Shown: one piece after another, positions 9,821 through 17,882 of the stretch
How positions within the stretch are numbered: position 1 is the stretch's first letter
Layout: every line of letters starts with the position of its first letter
Source: Microvirga mediterraneensis
GTDB taxonomy: Bacteria > Pseudomonadota > Alphaproteobacteria > Rhizobiales > Beijerinckiaceae
Direction of reading: 5' to 3'
Assembly: GCF_013520865.1 (NCBI RefSeq)
Contig: NZ_JACDXJ010000001.1
Coordinates: 1,521,001 to 1,585,000, forward strand
Length of the DNA: 64,000 nucleotides
The notes under the pieces: generated by a model
The model's input: the letters and a program-made list of their open reading frames with translations, nothing else
What the model was told of the DNA's origin: nothing
Database searches by the model: none
Program-made: the position numbers and the translations under genes

Positions 9821-10878
9821 CAGCGGGTCCTCGGATCGAGCAGGCGGTAGAGCAGGTCGGATACGAGGTTGAGCAGCACGAAGATGGTCCCGATCACGAG
9901 GGTTCCGCCGAGCACCGCGTTCATGTCCGCATTCTGCAGGGAATTGGTGATGTACTGGCCGAGCCCCGGCCACGCGAAGACCGTCTCGGTGAGCACGGAG
10001 CCTTCGAGCAGGTTGGCATAGGAGAGGGCGATCACCGTAACGAGGGGAACGGCCGCGTTGCGCAAGGCATGGCGCCAGATCACGCGCATCTCCGACAGGC
10101 CTTTCACGCGCGCGGCAATCACATATTCCTGCGCCAGCTCGTTGAGCATGAACGAGCGCGTCATGCGGCTGATATAGGCGAGCGAGAAATAGCCGAGCAG
10201 GCAGGCCGGTAGGAGGACGTGCGAGACCGCATCCCAGAAGGCATCCCACTGGCCCTGCATGGCCGTGTCGAGAAGCACGATGCCGGTGACGGGCGTGTAG
10301 AGATAGGAATAGGTCACGTCGATGCGGCCCGGGCCCGCGACCCAGCCGAGCTTCGCGTAGAACAGCAGAAGGCCCATCAGGCCGAGCCAGAAGATCGGCA
10401 CCGAATAGCCGACGAGGCCGAGGACGCGTACGAACTGGTCAAGGAAGCTGCCGCGCTTGACGGCCGCGAGAACGCCGAGCGGAATGCCTATGATGACGCC
10501 GATGATCGTGCCGAGCGTCGCGAGTTCGAGCGTCGCCGGGAACACGTTGATGATATCGGTCATCACCGGATTCGTGGTGAGAACGGAATTGCCGAAATCG
10601 CCCGTTGCGGCCTTCTTCACGTAGATGACGAACTGCTCGATCAGGGGGCGGTCGAGGCCGAGTTCCTGACGGACGCGTTCGTACACGTGGGTCGGCGCTC
10701 GATCGCCCACGATGGCGATGACGGGGTCGATGGGAACGACGCGGCCGATGAAGAAGGTGACGGCGACGAGGCCGAGGAGAGTCGTCGCCAGGACGATGAC
10801 GAACTGGGCGACACTTTTAAGGAAGGAGCGGAGGGCACCGACGTGCCCTCCGCCCCGGCTCATGACTGCTGATACCAT
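9820..10878 (-). CDS. Dipeptide/oligopeptide ABC transporter permease (DppB-like)
   Basis: This 352-residue permease has a first membrane span at about 23-45. It carries the DppB-type LGLDRPLIEQFVIYVKKAATGDFG segment, of which the LGLDRPL and GDFG parts are diagnostic, and an EAA loop VKGLSEMRVIWRHALRNA. It starts seven bases after the binding-protein stop. A second possible start lies five codons downstream (MSRGGGHVG). Together with DppC it forms the transmembrane channel. Confidence 0.87.
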   Translation of the reverse strand: MVSAVMSRGGGHVGALRSFLKSVAQFVIVLATTLLGLVAVTFFIGRVVPIDPVIAIVGDRAPTHVYERVRQELGLDRPLIEQFVIYVKKAATGDFGNSVLTTNPVMTDIINVFPATLELATLGTIIGVIIGIPLGVLAAVKRGSFLDQFVRVLGLVGYSVPIFWLGLMGLLLFYAKLGWVAGPGRIDVTYSYLYTPVTGIVLLDTAMQGQWDAFWDAVSHVLLPACLLGYFSLAYISRMTRSFMLNELAQEYVIAARVKGLSEMRVIWRHALRNAAVPLVTVIALSYANLLEGSVLTETVFAWPGLGQYITNSLQNADMNAVLGGTLVIGTIFVLLNLVSDLLYRLLDPRTR

Positions 10879-10885
10879 CGATGCG

Positions 10886-12481
10886 TCAGTTCTTCTTCGT
10901 CTGTGACACGTCGTTGTCGCTGAAGGACGGGCCGAGAACGAAGTTGTCGACGTTCTTCCGGACGGCCGCGACTTCCGTCTGCTGCAGGAAGATCACGAAC
11001 GGACCGTCGTCGAGAACCGCCTTCTGCAGCTCCTTGTACATCTGAGCGCGCTTCTCGGCATCGCGCTCCATCACGGCCGCGCGGGTCTTGGCGGTCAGCG
11101 GGCCCGGATCCCAGGCATTGCGCCATGCGAGCGGCTTCGCCTTCGCATTGTCCGAGTTGTCGTCGTTGGCCGCGAAGGTATCCGCATTGGAGTTCGGGTC
11201 CTGATAATCCGAGCCCCAGTTGCCGATATAGATGTCGTGCTGGCGGGCGCGGTACTTGGTCAGGGCCTGCTTGGAATCCATCGGCAGGATTTCGAGCTTG
11301 ATGCCGGCCTGGGCGAAGGTCGCCTGCATGGCCTGCGCGACGCCGGTGATCTCCGCCGTGGAACGGGTGTCCATGGTCACCGAGAAGCCGTCCTTCAGGC
11401 CGGCCTTGGCGAGAAGCTCCTTCGCCTTGGCGACGTCGAGCTTGTAGGGGTTGTTGGACTCGGCGCCGAGGAAGCCCTTGGGCAGGAAGTTCTGGTGAAC
11501 CTCACCCTTGCTCTTCATGATCGTGTCGGCGATCGCCTGGTAGTCGACGAGGTACTTGAGTGCCTGGCGAACCTCGGGCTTGGACAGGTTCGGGTTCTTC
11601 TGATTCAGGCCGAGATAATAGACCGTGCCCTTCGGAGCGCTCTGAACCGTGATGTCCGGGTTCTTGGACACGGCGGCGATCTCTTCGGGGTTGAGGCTGC
11701 GGGCCACGTCCACGTCGCCCTTCTCGAGGAGCAGACGCTGGCTCGCGGTCTCCTTGATGTGGCGGTAGATCACGCGGGCGAGCGGCGTCTTCTTCTCGTA
11801 GTTCGGGTTGCGCTCGAGGACGAGAACCTCGTTGGCCTTCCAGTCGCGCATGATGTAGGGGCCGGAGCCGGCATACTTGGTCTTCAGCCAGTTGTAGCCC
11901 CAGTCGCCGTCCTTCTCGTTCTGCGTCAGCAGCTTCTTGTCGACCACGGAGGCGACCGAGTTGCCGAGGCAGTAGAGCACCAGGGTCGGCGCGTAGGGCT
12001 TGTCGACCTCGAAGGTCATCTCAAGCGGGCCGGTCTGCTTGATCTTGTCCTTCATGTTGTCCTTCGTCAGGCCGAACTGACCCAGGATGAAGGCGGGGGA
12101 CTTGTCGAGCGCCACGGCGCGCTGGAGGGAGTAGACCACGTCCTCGGCGGTGATCGGGTTGCCGGAGGCGAACTTCCGGTTCGGCTTGATCTTGAACGTG
12201 TAGGTCTTGCCGTCCGGCGACACGGTCCAGGACTCGGCGACCTGTCCGGAGATCTTGGACACGTCCTTGATGTCGTAGGCGATCAGGCGCTCATAGGTGT
12301 TGCCGATGATCTCGGAGGCGTTCATCTCGAATACCTCGGCGGGGTCGAGGGAGATGATGTCGTCGCTCTGCCAGGCCTGGACCAGGGTGTCCGGCGGGGT
12401 CGCAGCCTGCACGGCGGAGAAAGAAGTCGCCATCGTGGCAACCATGGCTGCGGATAGGAGGAATTTCGGAAGTCGCGTCAT
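10886..12481 (-). CDS. Peptide ABC transporter substrate-binding protein (family 5, DppA/OppA-like)
   Basis: This 531-residue periplasmic binding protein has a Sec signal peptide (MTRLPKFLLSAAMVATMATS, with cleavage after AVQA). The mature chain begins TPPDTLVQAWQSDDIISLDP, typical of extracellular solute-binding family 5. A middle domain of about 100 residues carries the ERNPNYE segment. It is the first gene of the operon (binding protein, two permeases, two ATPases, M19 dipeptidase). The start chosen has an AAGGGAA ribosome site. The ligand is most likely a dipeptide, given the terminal dipeptidase gene, but glutathione or other small peptides are possible. Confidence 0.88.
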   Translation of the reverse strand: MTRLPKFLLSAAMVATMATSFSAVQAATPPDTLVQAWQSDDIISLDPAEVFEMNASEIIGNTYERLIAYDIKDVSKISGQVAESWTVSPDGKTYTFKIKPNRKFASGNPITAEDVVYSLQRAVALDKSPAFILGQFGLTKDNMKDKIKQTGPLEMTFEVDKPYAPTLVLYCLGNSVASVVDKKLLTQNEKDGDWGYNWLKTKYAGSGPYIMRDWKANEVLVLERNPNYEKKTPLARVIYRHIKETASQRLLLEKGDVDVARSLNPEEIAAVSKNPDITVQSAPKGTVYYLGLNQKNPNLSKPEVRQALKYLVDYQAIADTIMKSKGEVHQNFLPKGFLGAESNNPYKLDVAKAKELLAKAGLKDGFSVTMDTRSTAEITGVAQAMQATFAQAGIKLEILPMDSKQALTKYRARQHDIYIGNWGSDYQDPNSNADTFAANDDNSDNAKAKPLAWRNAWDPGPLTAKTRAAVMERDAEKRAQMYKELQKAVLDDGPFVIFLQQTEVAAVRKNVDNFVLGPSFSDNDVSQTKKN

Positions 12482-12675
12482 TGGCCATTCCCTTACGGCG
12501 CTCAGAGCGCCTGTTGTTACGCCAGTATGAATGCAAATCACACAAGCGCTGTCGAGTCTAGCAACTGGTGTTAAACTGGCGAACATTGCGCAGCGTGCTT
12601 AATGGGCGTGCAGGGTGGCCTGGGACCGCAAATTGTGGCAAAGGCACCCGGACCCTCTTGATCGGATGAACGCCC

Positions 12676-14076
12676 GTGTCTGAAGAAGCCAAAAAGTCAG
12701 GTGCCAACACCATGTGGGGCGGACGTTTCTCGTCCTCGCCCAGCGCGCTCATGGAAGCCATCAACGCCTCCATCGGCTTCGACAAGCGGCTGGCCTCCCA
12801 GGACATCCAGGGCTCCATCGCCCATAGCGCCATGCTGGCCAACCAGGGGATCATCGCCGAGAGCGACCGGGACGCGATCCATCAGGGGTTGCAGCGGGTT
12901 TTGGGCGAGATCGAGTCCGGCTCCTTCACCTTCTCGACGGCCCTCGAAGACATCCACATGAACGTGGAAAGCAGGCTTCGCGAGATCGTCGGCGACCCGG
13001 CGGCCCGCCTGCACACAGCCCGCAGCCGCAACGACCAGGTCGCCACCGATACCCGCCTGTGGGTGCGCGAGGCCCATGACCGGACCGACGAGCAGCTCAC
13101 CATCCTGATCCGGGCGCTCCTCGACAAGGCCGAGGCCCATGCCGCTACGGTGATGCCGGGCTTCACCCATCTCCAGAGCGCCCAGCCGGTGACCTTCGGT
13201 CATCACCTAATGGCCTATGTGGAAATGTTCGGCCGCGACCGCAGCCGCTTCCGCGATTCCCGCAAGCGCCTGAACGAGTGCCCGCTGGGCGCCGGCGCGC
13301 TCGCCGGGACGTCCTTCCCCATCGACCGGCACATGACCGCCCGGGCGCTCGGCTTCGACGGGCCGACCCGCAATTCGCTCGACACCGTATCCGACCGGGA
13401 CAGCCTCCTGGAGTTCATGGCGGCCGCCTCCATCTGCGCCATGCACCTGTCGCGCCTGGCGGAAGAGATCATCATCTGGATGTCGGCGCCCTTCGGCTTC
13501 GTGAAGCTCCCCGACCGCTGGACCACCGGGTCCAGCATGATGCCGCAGAAGCGCAACCCGGATGCCGCCGAGCTGGTGCGCGGCAAGAGCGGCCGGGTCG
13601 TGGGCTCGCTGGTGTCCCTGCTGACCGTCATGAAGGGCCTGCCTCTCGCCTATGCGAAGGACACGCAGGAGGACAAGGAGCCGCTCTTCGACGCCGCCGA
13701 CACCATCGAGATCGTGCTCGCCGCCATGACCGGCATGATCCAGGACCTGGAGCCCGTGCCGGAGCGCATGGCGGCGGTCGCCGGGGCCGGCTTCTCCACG
13801 GCGACGGATCTCGCCGACTGGCTGGTGCGCAGCCTCAACATCCCGTTCCGCGATGCCCATCACGTCACCGGCCGCATCGTCTCTGAAGCGGAGAAGCGGG
13901 GCTGCACCCTGGAGGAGCTTCCCCTGGAGGCCATGCAGGCCGTCGAGCCCAAGATCCACCAGGCCATCTACGACGTTCTGGGCGTGGAGAACTCCGTCCG
14001 GTCGCGCACGAGCTTCGGCGGGACGTCGCCGGTCCGCGTGGCCGAGCAGGTCGCCTGGTGGCGGGAGCGCGTCTGA
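12676..14076 (+). CDS. argH: Argininosuccinate lyase
   Basis: This enzyme catalyses the last step of arginine synthesis, splitting argininosuccinate into arginine and fumarate. At 466 residues it is full length. It contains the fumarase/aspartase superfamily signature [12 protein letters not shown] near residue 290, the N-terminal MWGGRF, and the [13 protein letters not shown] substrate loop. I choose the GTG start ([12 protein letters not shown]) because an out-of-frame ATG upstream stops at once; ATG at codon 13 would cut into the conserved N-terminus. It is divergent from the dipeptide operon. Other arginine genes of the window lie 28-32 kb away (argD, argF, argE). Confidence 0.95.
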   Translation: MSEEAKKSGANTMWGGRFSSSPSALMEAINASIGFDKRLASQDIQGSIAHSAMLANQGIIAESDRDAIHQGLQRVLGEIESGSFTFSTALEDIHMNVESRLREIVGDPAARLHTARSRNDQVATDTRLWVREAHDRTDEQLTILIRALLDKAEAHAATVMPGFTHLQSAQPVTFGHHLMAYVEMFGRDRSRFRDSRKRLNECPLGAGALAGTSFPIDRHMTARALGFDGPTRNSLDTVSDRDSLLEFMAAASICAMHLSRLAEEIIIWMSAPFGFVKLPDRWTTGSSMMPQKRNPDAAELVRGKSGRVVGSLVSLLTVMKGLPLAYAKDTQEDKEPLFDAADTIEIVLAAMTGMIQDLEPVPERMAAVAGAGFSTATDLADWLVRSLNIPFRDAHHVTGRIVSEAEKRGCTLEELPLEAMQAVEPKIHQAIYDVLGVENSVRSRTSFGGTSPVRVAEQVAWWRERV

Positions 14077-14246
14077 TCCGTCCCGTTAACCTTCGCTTTC
14101 GCCCCCTGGCGGCGCCTTCTGCCAGGGTCTTGATAGGGCAGCGTACCATCGCCATATTGCCGACAGCGGCTCCTTCCGGAGCCACTTGAGTGCCGCATGA
14201 GCGGGCTCAAAACCAACCGAAGTGCCTCCAACCTTGGGCTTCGAAC

Positions 14247-14681
14247 ATGTCGCGTCAGTCGCCCTTTGGGCACCCGTTCCTGTTAGGCTTCGATGAGATC
14301 GAGCAAGCGCTCGACCGTGTCGCAAAGGCGGCAGGAGACGGTTATCCGCCCTATAATATCGAGCGCCTGGCTCGCACCGAACACGCTCCCGAGCGCCTCC
14401 GCATCACCCTGGCCGTCGCCGGATTCACCCGGGACCAGCTGGAAGTGACCCTGGAGGAGAACCAGCTCGTCATCCGTGGGCGCCAGTCGGACGACAAGAC
14501 AAGGCACTTCCTTCATCGCGGCATCGCCGCCCGTCAGTTCCAGCGTACCTTCCTCCTTGTCGACGGCATGGAGGTCATGGGGGCGGACCTGTCCAACGGT
14601 TTGTTGTCGATCGATCTCGTCCGGCCCGAGCCGGAGCGGATCATCCGCAAGATCGACATCATCGCGTCGGACAAGGTGTGA
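14247..14681 (+). CDS. Small heat shock protein Hsp20 (IbpA-like)
   Basis: This 144-residue alpha-crystallin-type chaperone binds unfolding proteins. The N-terminus FGHPFLLGFDEIEQALDRV and the YPPYNIER segment are typical of class A rhizobial IbpA-type proteins. The alpha-crystallin core runs from about 35 to 125 and contains the GIAARQFQRTFLL strand. It is followed 25 bases later by a DUF1150 gene, a pairing common in Hyphomicrobiales. I do not see a clear CIRCE or ROSE element upstream. Confidence 0.9.
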   Translation: MSRQSPFGHPFLLGFDEIEQALDRVAKAAGDGYPPYNIERLARTEHAPERLRITLAVAGFTRDQLEVTLEENQLVIRGRQSDDKTRHFLHRGIAARQFQRTFLLVDGMEVMGADLSNGLLSIDLVRPEPERIIRKIDIIASDKV

Positions 14682-14706
14682 CGGCATCCGCATCAAGGAG
14701 ATGTCC

Positions 14707-14973
14707 ATGAACTTCGATATCAAGCATCATTCCGAGCCGGTCCTCGATGCGGCCGAGCTGGCCTCCCTGGGCGTGGGGCAGATGGCTTACGTAAAGCCGA
14801 TCGCGTCCGACGAGGTCGCGCGGCTCTTCCCGCAGGCGCCTAAGCTCCAGCCCGGCATGCGTCTCTTCGCGCTCCTGTCCGCCAGCGGCGAGCCGATCCT
14901 GCTCACCGACAACCGCGACGCGGCTGTCGCCAATGCCTGGGCGCACGACCTGACGACGGTCAGCCTCCACTGA
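14707..14973 (+). CDS. DUF1150 family protein
   Basis: This small cytoplasmic protein of 88 residues has unknown function. The LGVGQMAYVKPI segment, the LLSASGEPILLTDNRDAA segment and the closing HDLTTVSLH are the family's recognisable parts. AAGGAG lies six bases before the chosen ATG; the in-frame ATG two codons earlier would abut the ribosome site. It sits directly behind hsp20 and is probably co-transcribed, suggesting a role in stress or proteostasis (inference from context). Confidence 0.85.
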   Translation: MNFDIKHHSEPVLDAAELASLGVGQMAYVKPIASDEVARLFPQAPKLQPGMRLFALLSASGEPILLTDNRDAAVANAWAHDLTTVSLH

Positions 14974-15335
14974 TGAACCGAACCCGGAAGTGGATCCGCA
15001 CTTTCGGGTTCCACCCGATGCTTAGGCGGTAAACGTCTCTCACCATAGGTATTGCTTGTGGACGCCGCGACGGTCCTTTAGAATCGCAAGCTCTCGCAGT
15101 ACAGGCAGCGAGCAAGAATGGAATTCAGGGGCGCTACTCCAGGTTGTTGCGCAGTATTCCGCTCCGTTGAGCGCGCGAACACTTGCCCTGATGTTGGGAA
15201 ACAACGTTTCGTAGGCTGTATTCGGAGTTATGGGTCAGCTTTTCCGATAGAAGATATCCAGCACATCGTTCCGCCAAGGGCGATCCGGCACAGGCTCAAC
15301 GGCCTCTGCGGCCGCCCGTGCTGTCGGGGTCGTCC
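14974..15335. other. Intergenic region with no convincing gene
   Basis: These 362 bases separate the DUF1150 gene from the AraC regulator. The first 40 bases hold a palindrome (see 14980-15011). The rest is of lower GC and holds only a cysteine-rich short frame with no ribosome site, which I do not call. The promoter of the AraC gene probably lies here, but I see no clear consensus. Confidence 0.5.
14980..15011. repeat. Palindrome after the hsp20-DUF1150 unit, AAGTGGATCCG type
   Basis: GAACCCGGAAGTG (14980-14992) pairs with CACTTTCGGGTTC (14999-15011), with one G-T wobble, over a 6-base loop. It begins seven bases after the DUF1150 stop and probably ends or stabilises that transcript. It belongs to the dispersed AAGTG palindrome family. 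Confidence 0.65.
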
Positions 15336-16403
15336 ATGAGCCGAGATGTGCCCGCCGTCGTTCCAGGGGATCTGCCGGATGAGAGGCGGACGGTGCATCT
15401 CCAGGCGTCGCCGACCAGCTTGATCATCGAGCAGACACTCCACACGAAGCGGCTCGATGAGCTGGAGGATGCTCTCAACACGCATATTTCTCGGCAGAGA
15501 TTTGCGAACGCCACGGTTGGAGAGGATGCCAATGGAATGTTCGCATTCCGTGGCCACGGCTCCTTCGGAATATTCCAAGTGCGGATCGGGCGTGAACTCG
15601 ACGTCATGCTGGAGCCCGAGGAGGCCGACGATCGGATGGCCTTCGTGATGACCGCATCGGGAGCTGGCGAGGTCGTCTTAACCCGGGGCATTTTACCTTA
15701 CTCTGCCGGTCACGCCGTCATTTTCTCGTCCCAGCAGCAGAGAATCGTGAGATTCGATCAAGAAACCGAAGCTAGGGTCTTCATGTTGGAGCGCCCGAAG
15801 GTTGCGGAATGCTGCGCGAAGCTGCTGGGGCATGACATTCCGGGCTTCGTCGATTTCGATGTCTCGGCCGATCTCGACACCCCTTCCGGGCGCAGCTGGC
15901 TGCGGCTGCTCGACTACGCGGAAACCGAGATGTCCGATCCGTATTCCTTCGTTCGGCACTCGCCGGTGGCCTGGCGCCAGTTCGAGCAGCAGCTGCTGAC
16001 CGGCTTCCTGCTCTCCCAGCGGCACGAGTACTCGCAGGCCCTGCTGGCGCCGCAGGCCGCGGCCGTGCCGTTCTATGTCAGGCGGGCGGAGGCCTATATC
16101 GAGGCGCATTTCGCCGAGCCCCTGTCGCTGGCCGACATCGCCGCGCAGGCGGGGGTGAGTGCCAGGAGCCTGCAGAACGGTTTCCGGAGCTTCCGCCACA
16201 TCACGCCGATGATGTTTCTGCGCTCCGTGCGGCTGCACCGGGCCCATGCGGCTCTTCGGGCGGCCGATCCGGCGGCCGTGACGGTGACGGAGGTCGCCCT
16301 GGCCTGCGGGGTCAGGCATGTGGGGGAGTTCGGGATCGCCTATCGCCGCGTCTACGGCGTCACGCCCGGCCAGACGCTCAACAAGAGGCGCTGGCCACTA
16401 TAG
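15336..16403 (+). CDS. AraC family transcriptional regulator
   Basis: This 355-residue regulator has an N-terminal AraC-binding-like domain (about 1-220) of the type that follows RhaS/FeaR-like proteins, and a C-terminal pair of helix-turn-helix motifs (about 245-350). The first helix-turn-helix reads LADIAAQAGVSARSLQNGF and the second includes VTEVALACGVRHVGEFGIAYR. The final YGVTPGQ is the usual end of the domain. A GTG six codons upstream is an alternative start. The neighbouring gene is convergent, so its target is not evident from context. Confidence 0.85.
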   Translation: MSRDVPAVVPGDLPDERRTVHLQASPTSLIIEQTLHTKRLDELEDALNTHISRQRFANATVGEDANGMFAFRGHGSFGIFQVRIGRELDVMLEPEEADDRMAFVMTASGAGEVVLTRGILPYSAGHAVIFSSQQQRIVRFDQETEARVFMLERPKVAECCAKLLGHDIPGFVDFDVSADLDTPSGRSWLRLLDYAETEMSDPYSFVRHSPVAWRQFEQQLLTGFLLSQRHEYSQALLAPQAAAVPFYVRRAEAYIEAHFAEPLSLADIAAQAGVSARSLQNGFRSFRHITPMMFLRSVRLHRAHAALRAADPAAVTVTEVALACGVRHVGEFGIAYRRVYGVTPGQTLNKRRWPL

Positions 16404-16449
16404 CATATGCCTGGCCGGGGCGGCGGTCGCCGCCCCGGTAGGATGCCGA

Positions 16450-16860
16450 TCACTCGGCAGGCGTCAGGTGCGGCGTCGACGACGAAGCGATGTCGCGCGC
16501 CGGCTTGAAGACGAAATACGCAAACAGAACCATGGCCACGAGCACGATCAGGGAGGCCAGGGCGGCAACCGGATCGAAAGCCGCATATCCGAGGTGAAGA
16601 GCGGCAACGGCGATGGTCAGCAGGACAGTCCCGGCCGACCAGACGATGACCTGGATCAGGGCCAGCCGGCTCTTGTCCAGGGCGGGACGGCGCTCGTAAT
16701 AGATGCCGAACAGAAACAGCGACACCCACCCGAGCAGGTTGAGATGCGCATGAGCGGGCATGATCGAATGGTCCTGGGATGCGGCCATGCCAATTCCCAT
16801 CGCCATGCCTGCGATGACGAAAAGAACGGCGAGCCTGAAGCTGAGCGACGAAGCAGTCAT
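16450..16860 (-). CDS. Small membrane protein resembling a heme-copper oxidase subunit I fragment
   Basis: This 136-residue protein has four hydrophobic spans: about 8-26, 37-55, 65-88 and 95-115. The segment IMPAHAHLNLLGWVSLFLFGIYY resembles the His-bearing helix of cbb3/NnrS-type heme proteins, so it may bind heme or metal, though it is far too short to be an oxidase. Proteins of this type are usually annotated as hypothetical or as cbb3-like. GGAGGA lies six bases upstream of the ATG. An inverted repeat AATCACaaccGTGATT is located about 80 bases upstream. Function is unknown. Confidence 0.7.
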   Translation of the reverse strand: MTASSLSFRLAVLFVIAGMAMGIGMAASQDHSIMPAHAHLNLLGWVSLFLFGIYYERRPALDKSRLALIQVIVWSAGTVLLTIAVAALHLGYAAFDPVAALASLIVLVAMVLFAYFVFKPARDIASSSTPHLTPAE

Positions 16861-16939
16861 AAGGTCCTCCTGAAAGTATTCCCGGCTGGTTTGCTTATGT
16901 TTTCACTACACCGGTGAGCAGAATGTCCGATGTGTGGAA

Positions 16940-16955
16940 AATCACAACCGTGATT
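16940..16955. promoter_or_regulatory. Inverted repeat AATCAC-N4-GTGATT upstream of the small membrane protein gene
   Basis: This perfect 6-base inverted repeat is located 80 bases upstream of the start at 16860. It could be an operator for a dimeric regulator. The half-site orientation is opposite to the FNR consensus (TTGAT-N4-ATCAA), so I do not assign it to FNR or NnrR. Confidence 0.35.
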
Positions 16956-17021
16956 CGACATGGGCGTCGCATATATACGTTATTTCGTATGTTTATGTAA
17001 ATATCGTTGCGTTCCCGGCCT

Positions 17022-17108
17022 TCATGCTCCCGGGCCGCCGCGACAAAGAGAAACGGCCCGCCAGAAGCGGGCCGTCGCAACAACGCTCATCAGGATCAGC
17101 TGCGTCAT
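17022..17108 (-). CDS. Candidate 28-residue leader peptide
   Basis: The small frame begins MTQLILMSVVATARFW and ends CRGGPGA. The ribosome site AGGAGAG lies five to six bases before the ATG and is strong. The coding region contains a perfect 9-bp stem-loop followed by a T-rich stretch (see 17043-17075), an arrangement typical of attenuation leaders. The peptide has several branched-chain residues near its start (L, I, L, V, V) but no striking run of one amino acid. The next minus-strand gene is the small membrane protein 160 bases downstream, not an amino-acid gene. Translation is unproven. Confidence 0.4.
   Translation of the reverse strand: MTQLILMSVVATARFWRAVSLCRGGPGA
17043..17075 (-). 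terminator. Intrinsic terminator-like hairpin inside the leader ORF
   Basis: Read on the minus strand, ACGGCCCGC-TTCTG-GCGGGCCGT forms a perfect 9-bp GC-rich stem with a 5-base loop (17075-17053). It is followed by TTTCTCTTTG (17052-17043). This has the form of a rho-independent terminator, located within the reading frame at 17022-17108. Confidence 0.6.
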
Positions 17109-17265
17109 GTCACGCTCTCCTGGAGAATCGGACCCAAAAGTGGGCTTGCACTTTCGAGATCCCCTTTTCGCGGACCCGGCCCTCTGGGTCCGAACGGTGC
17201 GCTAGCGCATCGTTCGGAAAAGTGGATCCGGTTTTCCGCGTCGACGATGCGCTCTTCCAAGAGTG

Positions 17266-17316
17266 GAGCATCGGATGAATCCCAAAAGTGCAAATTCACT
17301 TTTGGGTCCGATGCTC
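17266..17316. repeat. Two-level palindrome, AAAAGTG family
   Basis: GAGCATCGGA (17266-17275) pairs exactly with TCCGATGCTC (17307-17316). Inside, CCCAAAAGTG (17281-17290) pairs exactly with CACTTTTGGG (17297-17306) over the loop CAAATT. Neighbouring copies (CCAAAAGTGGGC-TTGCACTTTCG at 17133-17155 and the TCGGAAAAGTGGATCCGG area at 17215-17240) make a cluster of about 190 bases. The outer arm matches the hairpin at 2904. Confidence 0.75.
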
Positions 17317-17418
17317 TAGCGTGAGCCCGGCCTCTTCTTACGGGTTTTCGCTTTCTTCCAGGACGGTCTCATCCGGGCTTTCCCTGCCATCCGACGCTCC
17401 TATGGTTCGGGGTTGCCG

Positions 17419-17604
17419 TCAGCCGCGATCGCGCTCTGTCTTGTCCAGTCCCTCTCGCTGGTCGTTCTCCTCCAGGCGACGGTCCGCTGCGGAGCGGTCG
17501 CTGCGAATCCGATGCTCCGAATTGCCTTCGGCCGGAGGCACGACGCTGACGTTCACGCTCCGCTCGGCCAATCCTTGAGCCCGGTCTTCCGCCTTGCCGG
17601 GCAT
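17419..17604 (-). CDS. Small hydrophilic hypothetical protein (61 residues)
   Basis: A highly charged frame starting MPGKAEDRAQGLAERSVNV and ending in an acidic/basic stretch. The start lies four bases after the stop of the CxxC gene at 17609, with an AAGGATG ribosome site formed by that gene's end. No domain is recognised, and the amino-acid composition suggests a disordered protein. It could be a spurious frame, but the tight spacing behind a well-supported small gene argues for it. Confidence 0.4.
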   Translation of the reverse strand: MPGKAEDRAQGLAERSVNVSVVPPAEGNSEHRIRSDRSAADRRLEENDQREGLDKTERDRG

Positions 17605-17608
17605 GGAA

Positions 17609-17773
17609 TCATCCTTTGCTTTGGATATCGCTGCGCTGCGAGCCGGATCGAAGGCCTTGCCGATCCTGGAGGGCATGCTCGCAACGCTCCACATGGCTTT
17701 GAGCGCGCTGCTGCATCTCCTGAACGTTATGGCAGGGGTTCTCGACGTCCTGATGGCAGAACTGGCATCTCAT
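17609..17773 (-). CDS. Small CxxC zinc-ribbon-like hypothetical protein (54 residues)
   Basis: The protein begins MRCQFCHQDVENPCHNVQEM and continues with HVERCEHALQ. Cysteines at positions 3, 6, 14 and 33 and nearby histidines suggest a bound zinc. An AAAGGAGG ribosome site lies six bases before the ATG, which strongly supports translation. It is probably the first gene of a two-gene unit with 17419-17604. I know no function for it; binding to nucleic acid or protein through zinc is only a guess. A longer upstream frame lacks such a ribosome site. Confidence 0.6.
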   Translation of the reverse strand: MRCQFCHQDVENPCHNVQEMQQRAQSHVERCEHALQDRQGLRSGSQRSDIQSKG

Positions 17774-17882
17774 GATCGCCTCCTTTGCAGAATGAACAGG
17801 AGGCCAACGTGACGGCGATGTGAGGGTTCCGACGTTCAATAGCCGGCAGGCCGAAGCTTCCGGCCAATCGTTTCCATCAAGC

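Larger units (their letters stand above)
16861..17418. other. Repeat-rich intergenic region
   Basis: These 558 bases hold an AT-rich stretch (16965-17005), a possible minus-strand leader ORF with an overlapping terminator (17022-17108), and a run of at least three AAAAGTG-type palindromes between 17135 and 17316. No ordinary protein gene is visible. Confidence 0.6.

Noticed and set aside
15118..15339. A cysteine-containing 73-codon frame ahead of the AraC gene
   Set aside because: No ribosome site, no recognisable pattern, and it runs into the AraC start region.
16940..16955. FNR/NnrR site upstream of the heme-oxidase-like gene
   Set aside because: The inverted repeat has the half-sites in the opposite order to the FNR consensus, so I list it only as an unassigned palindrome.
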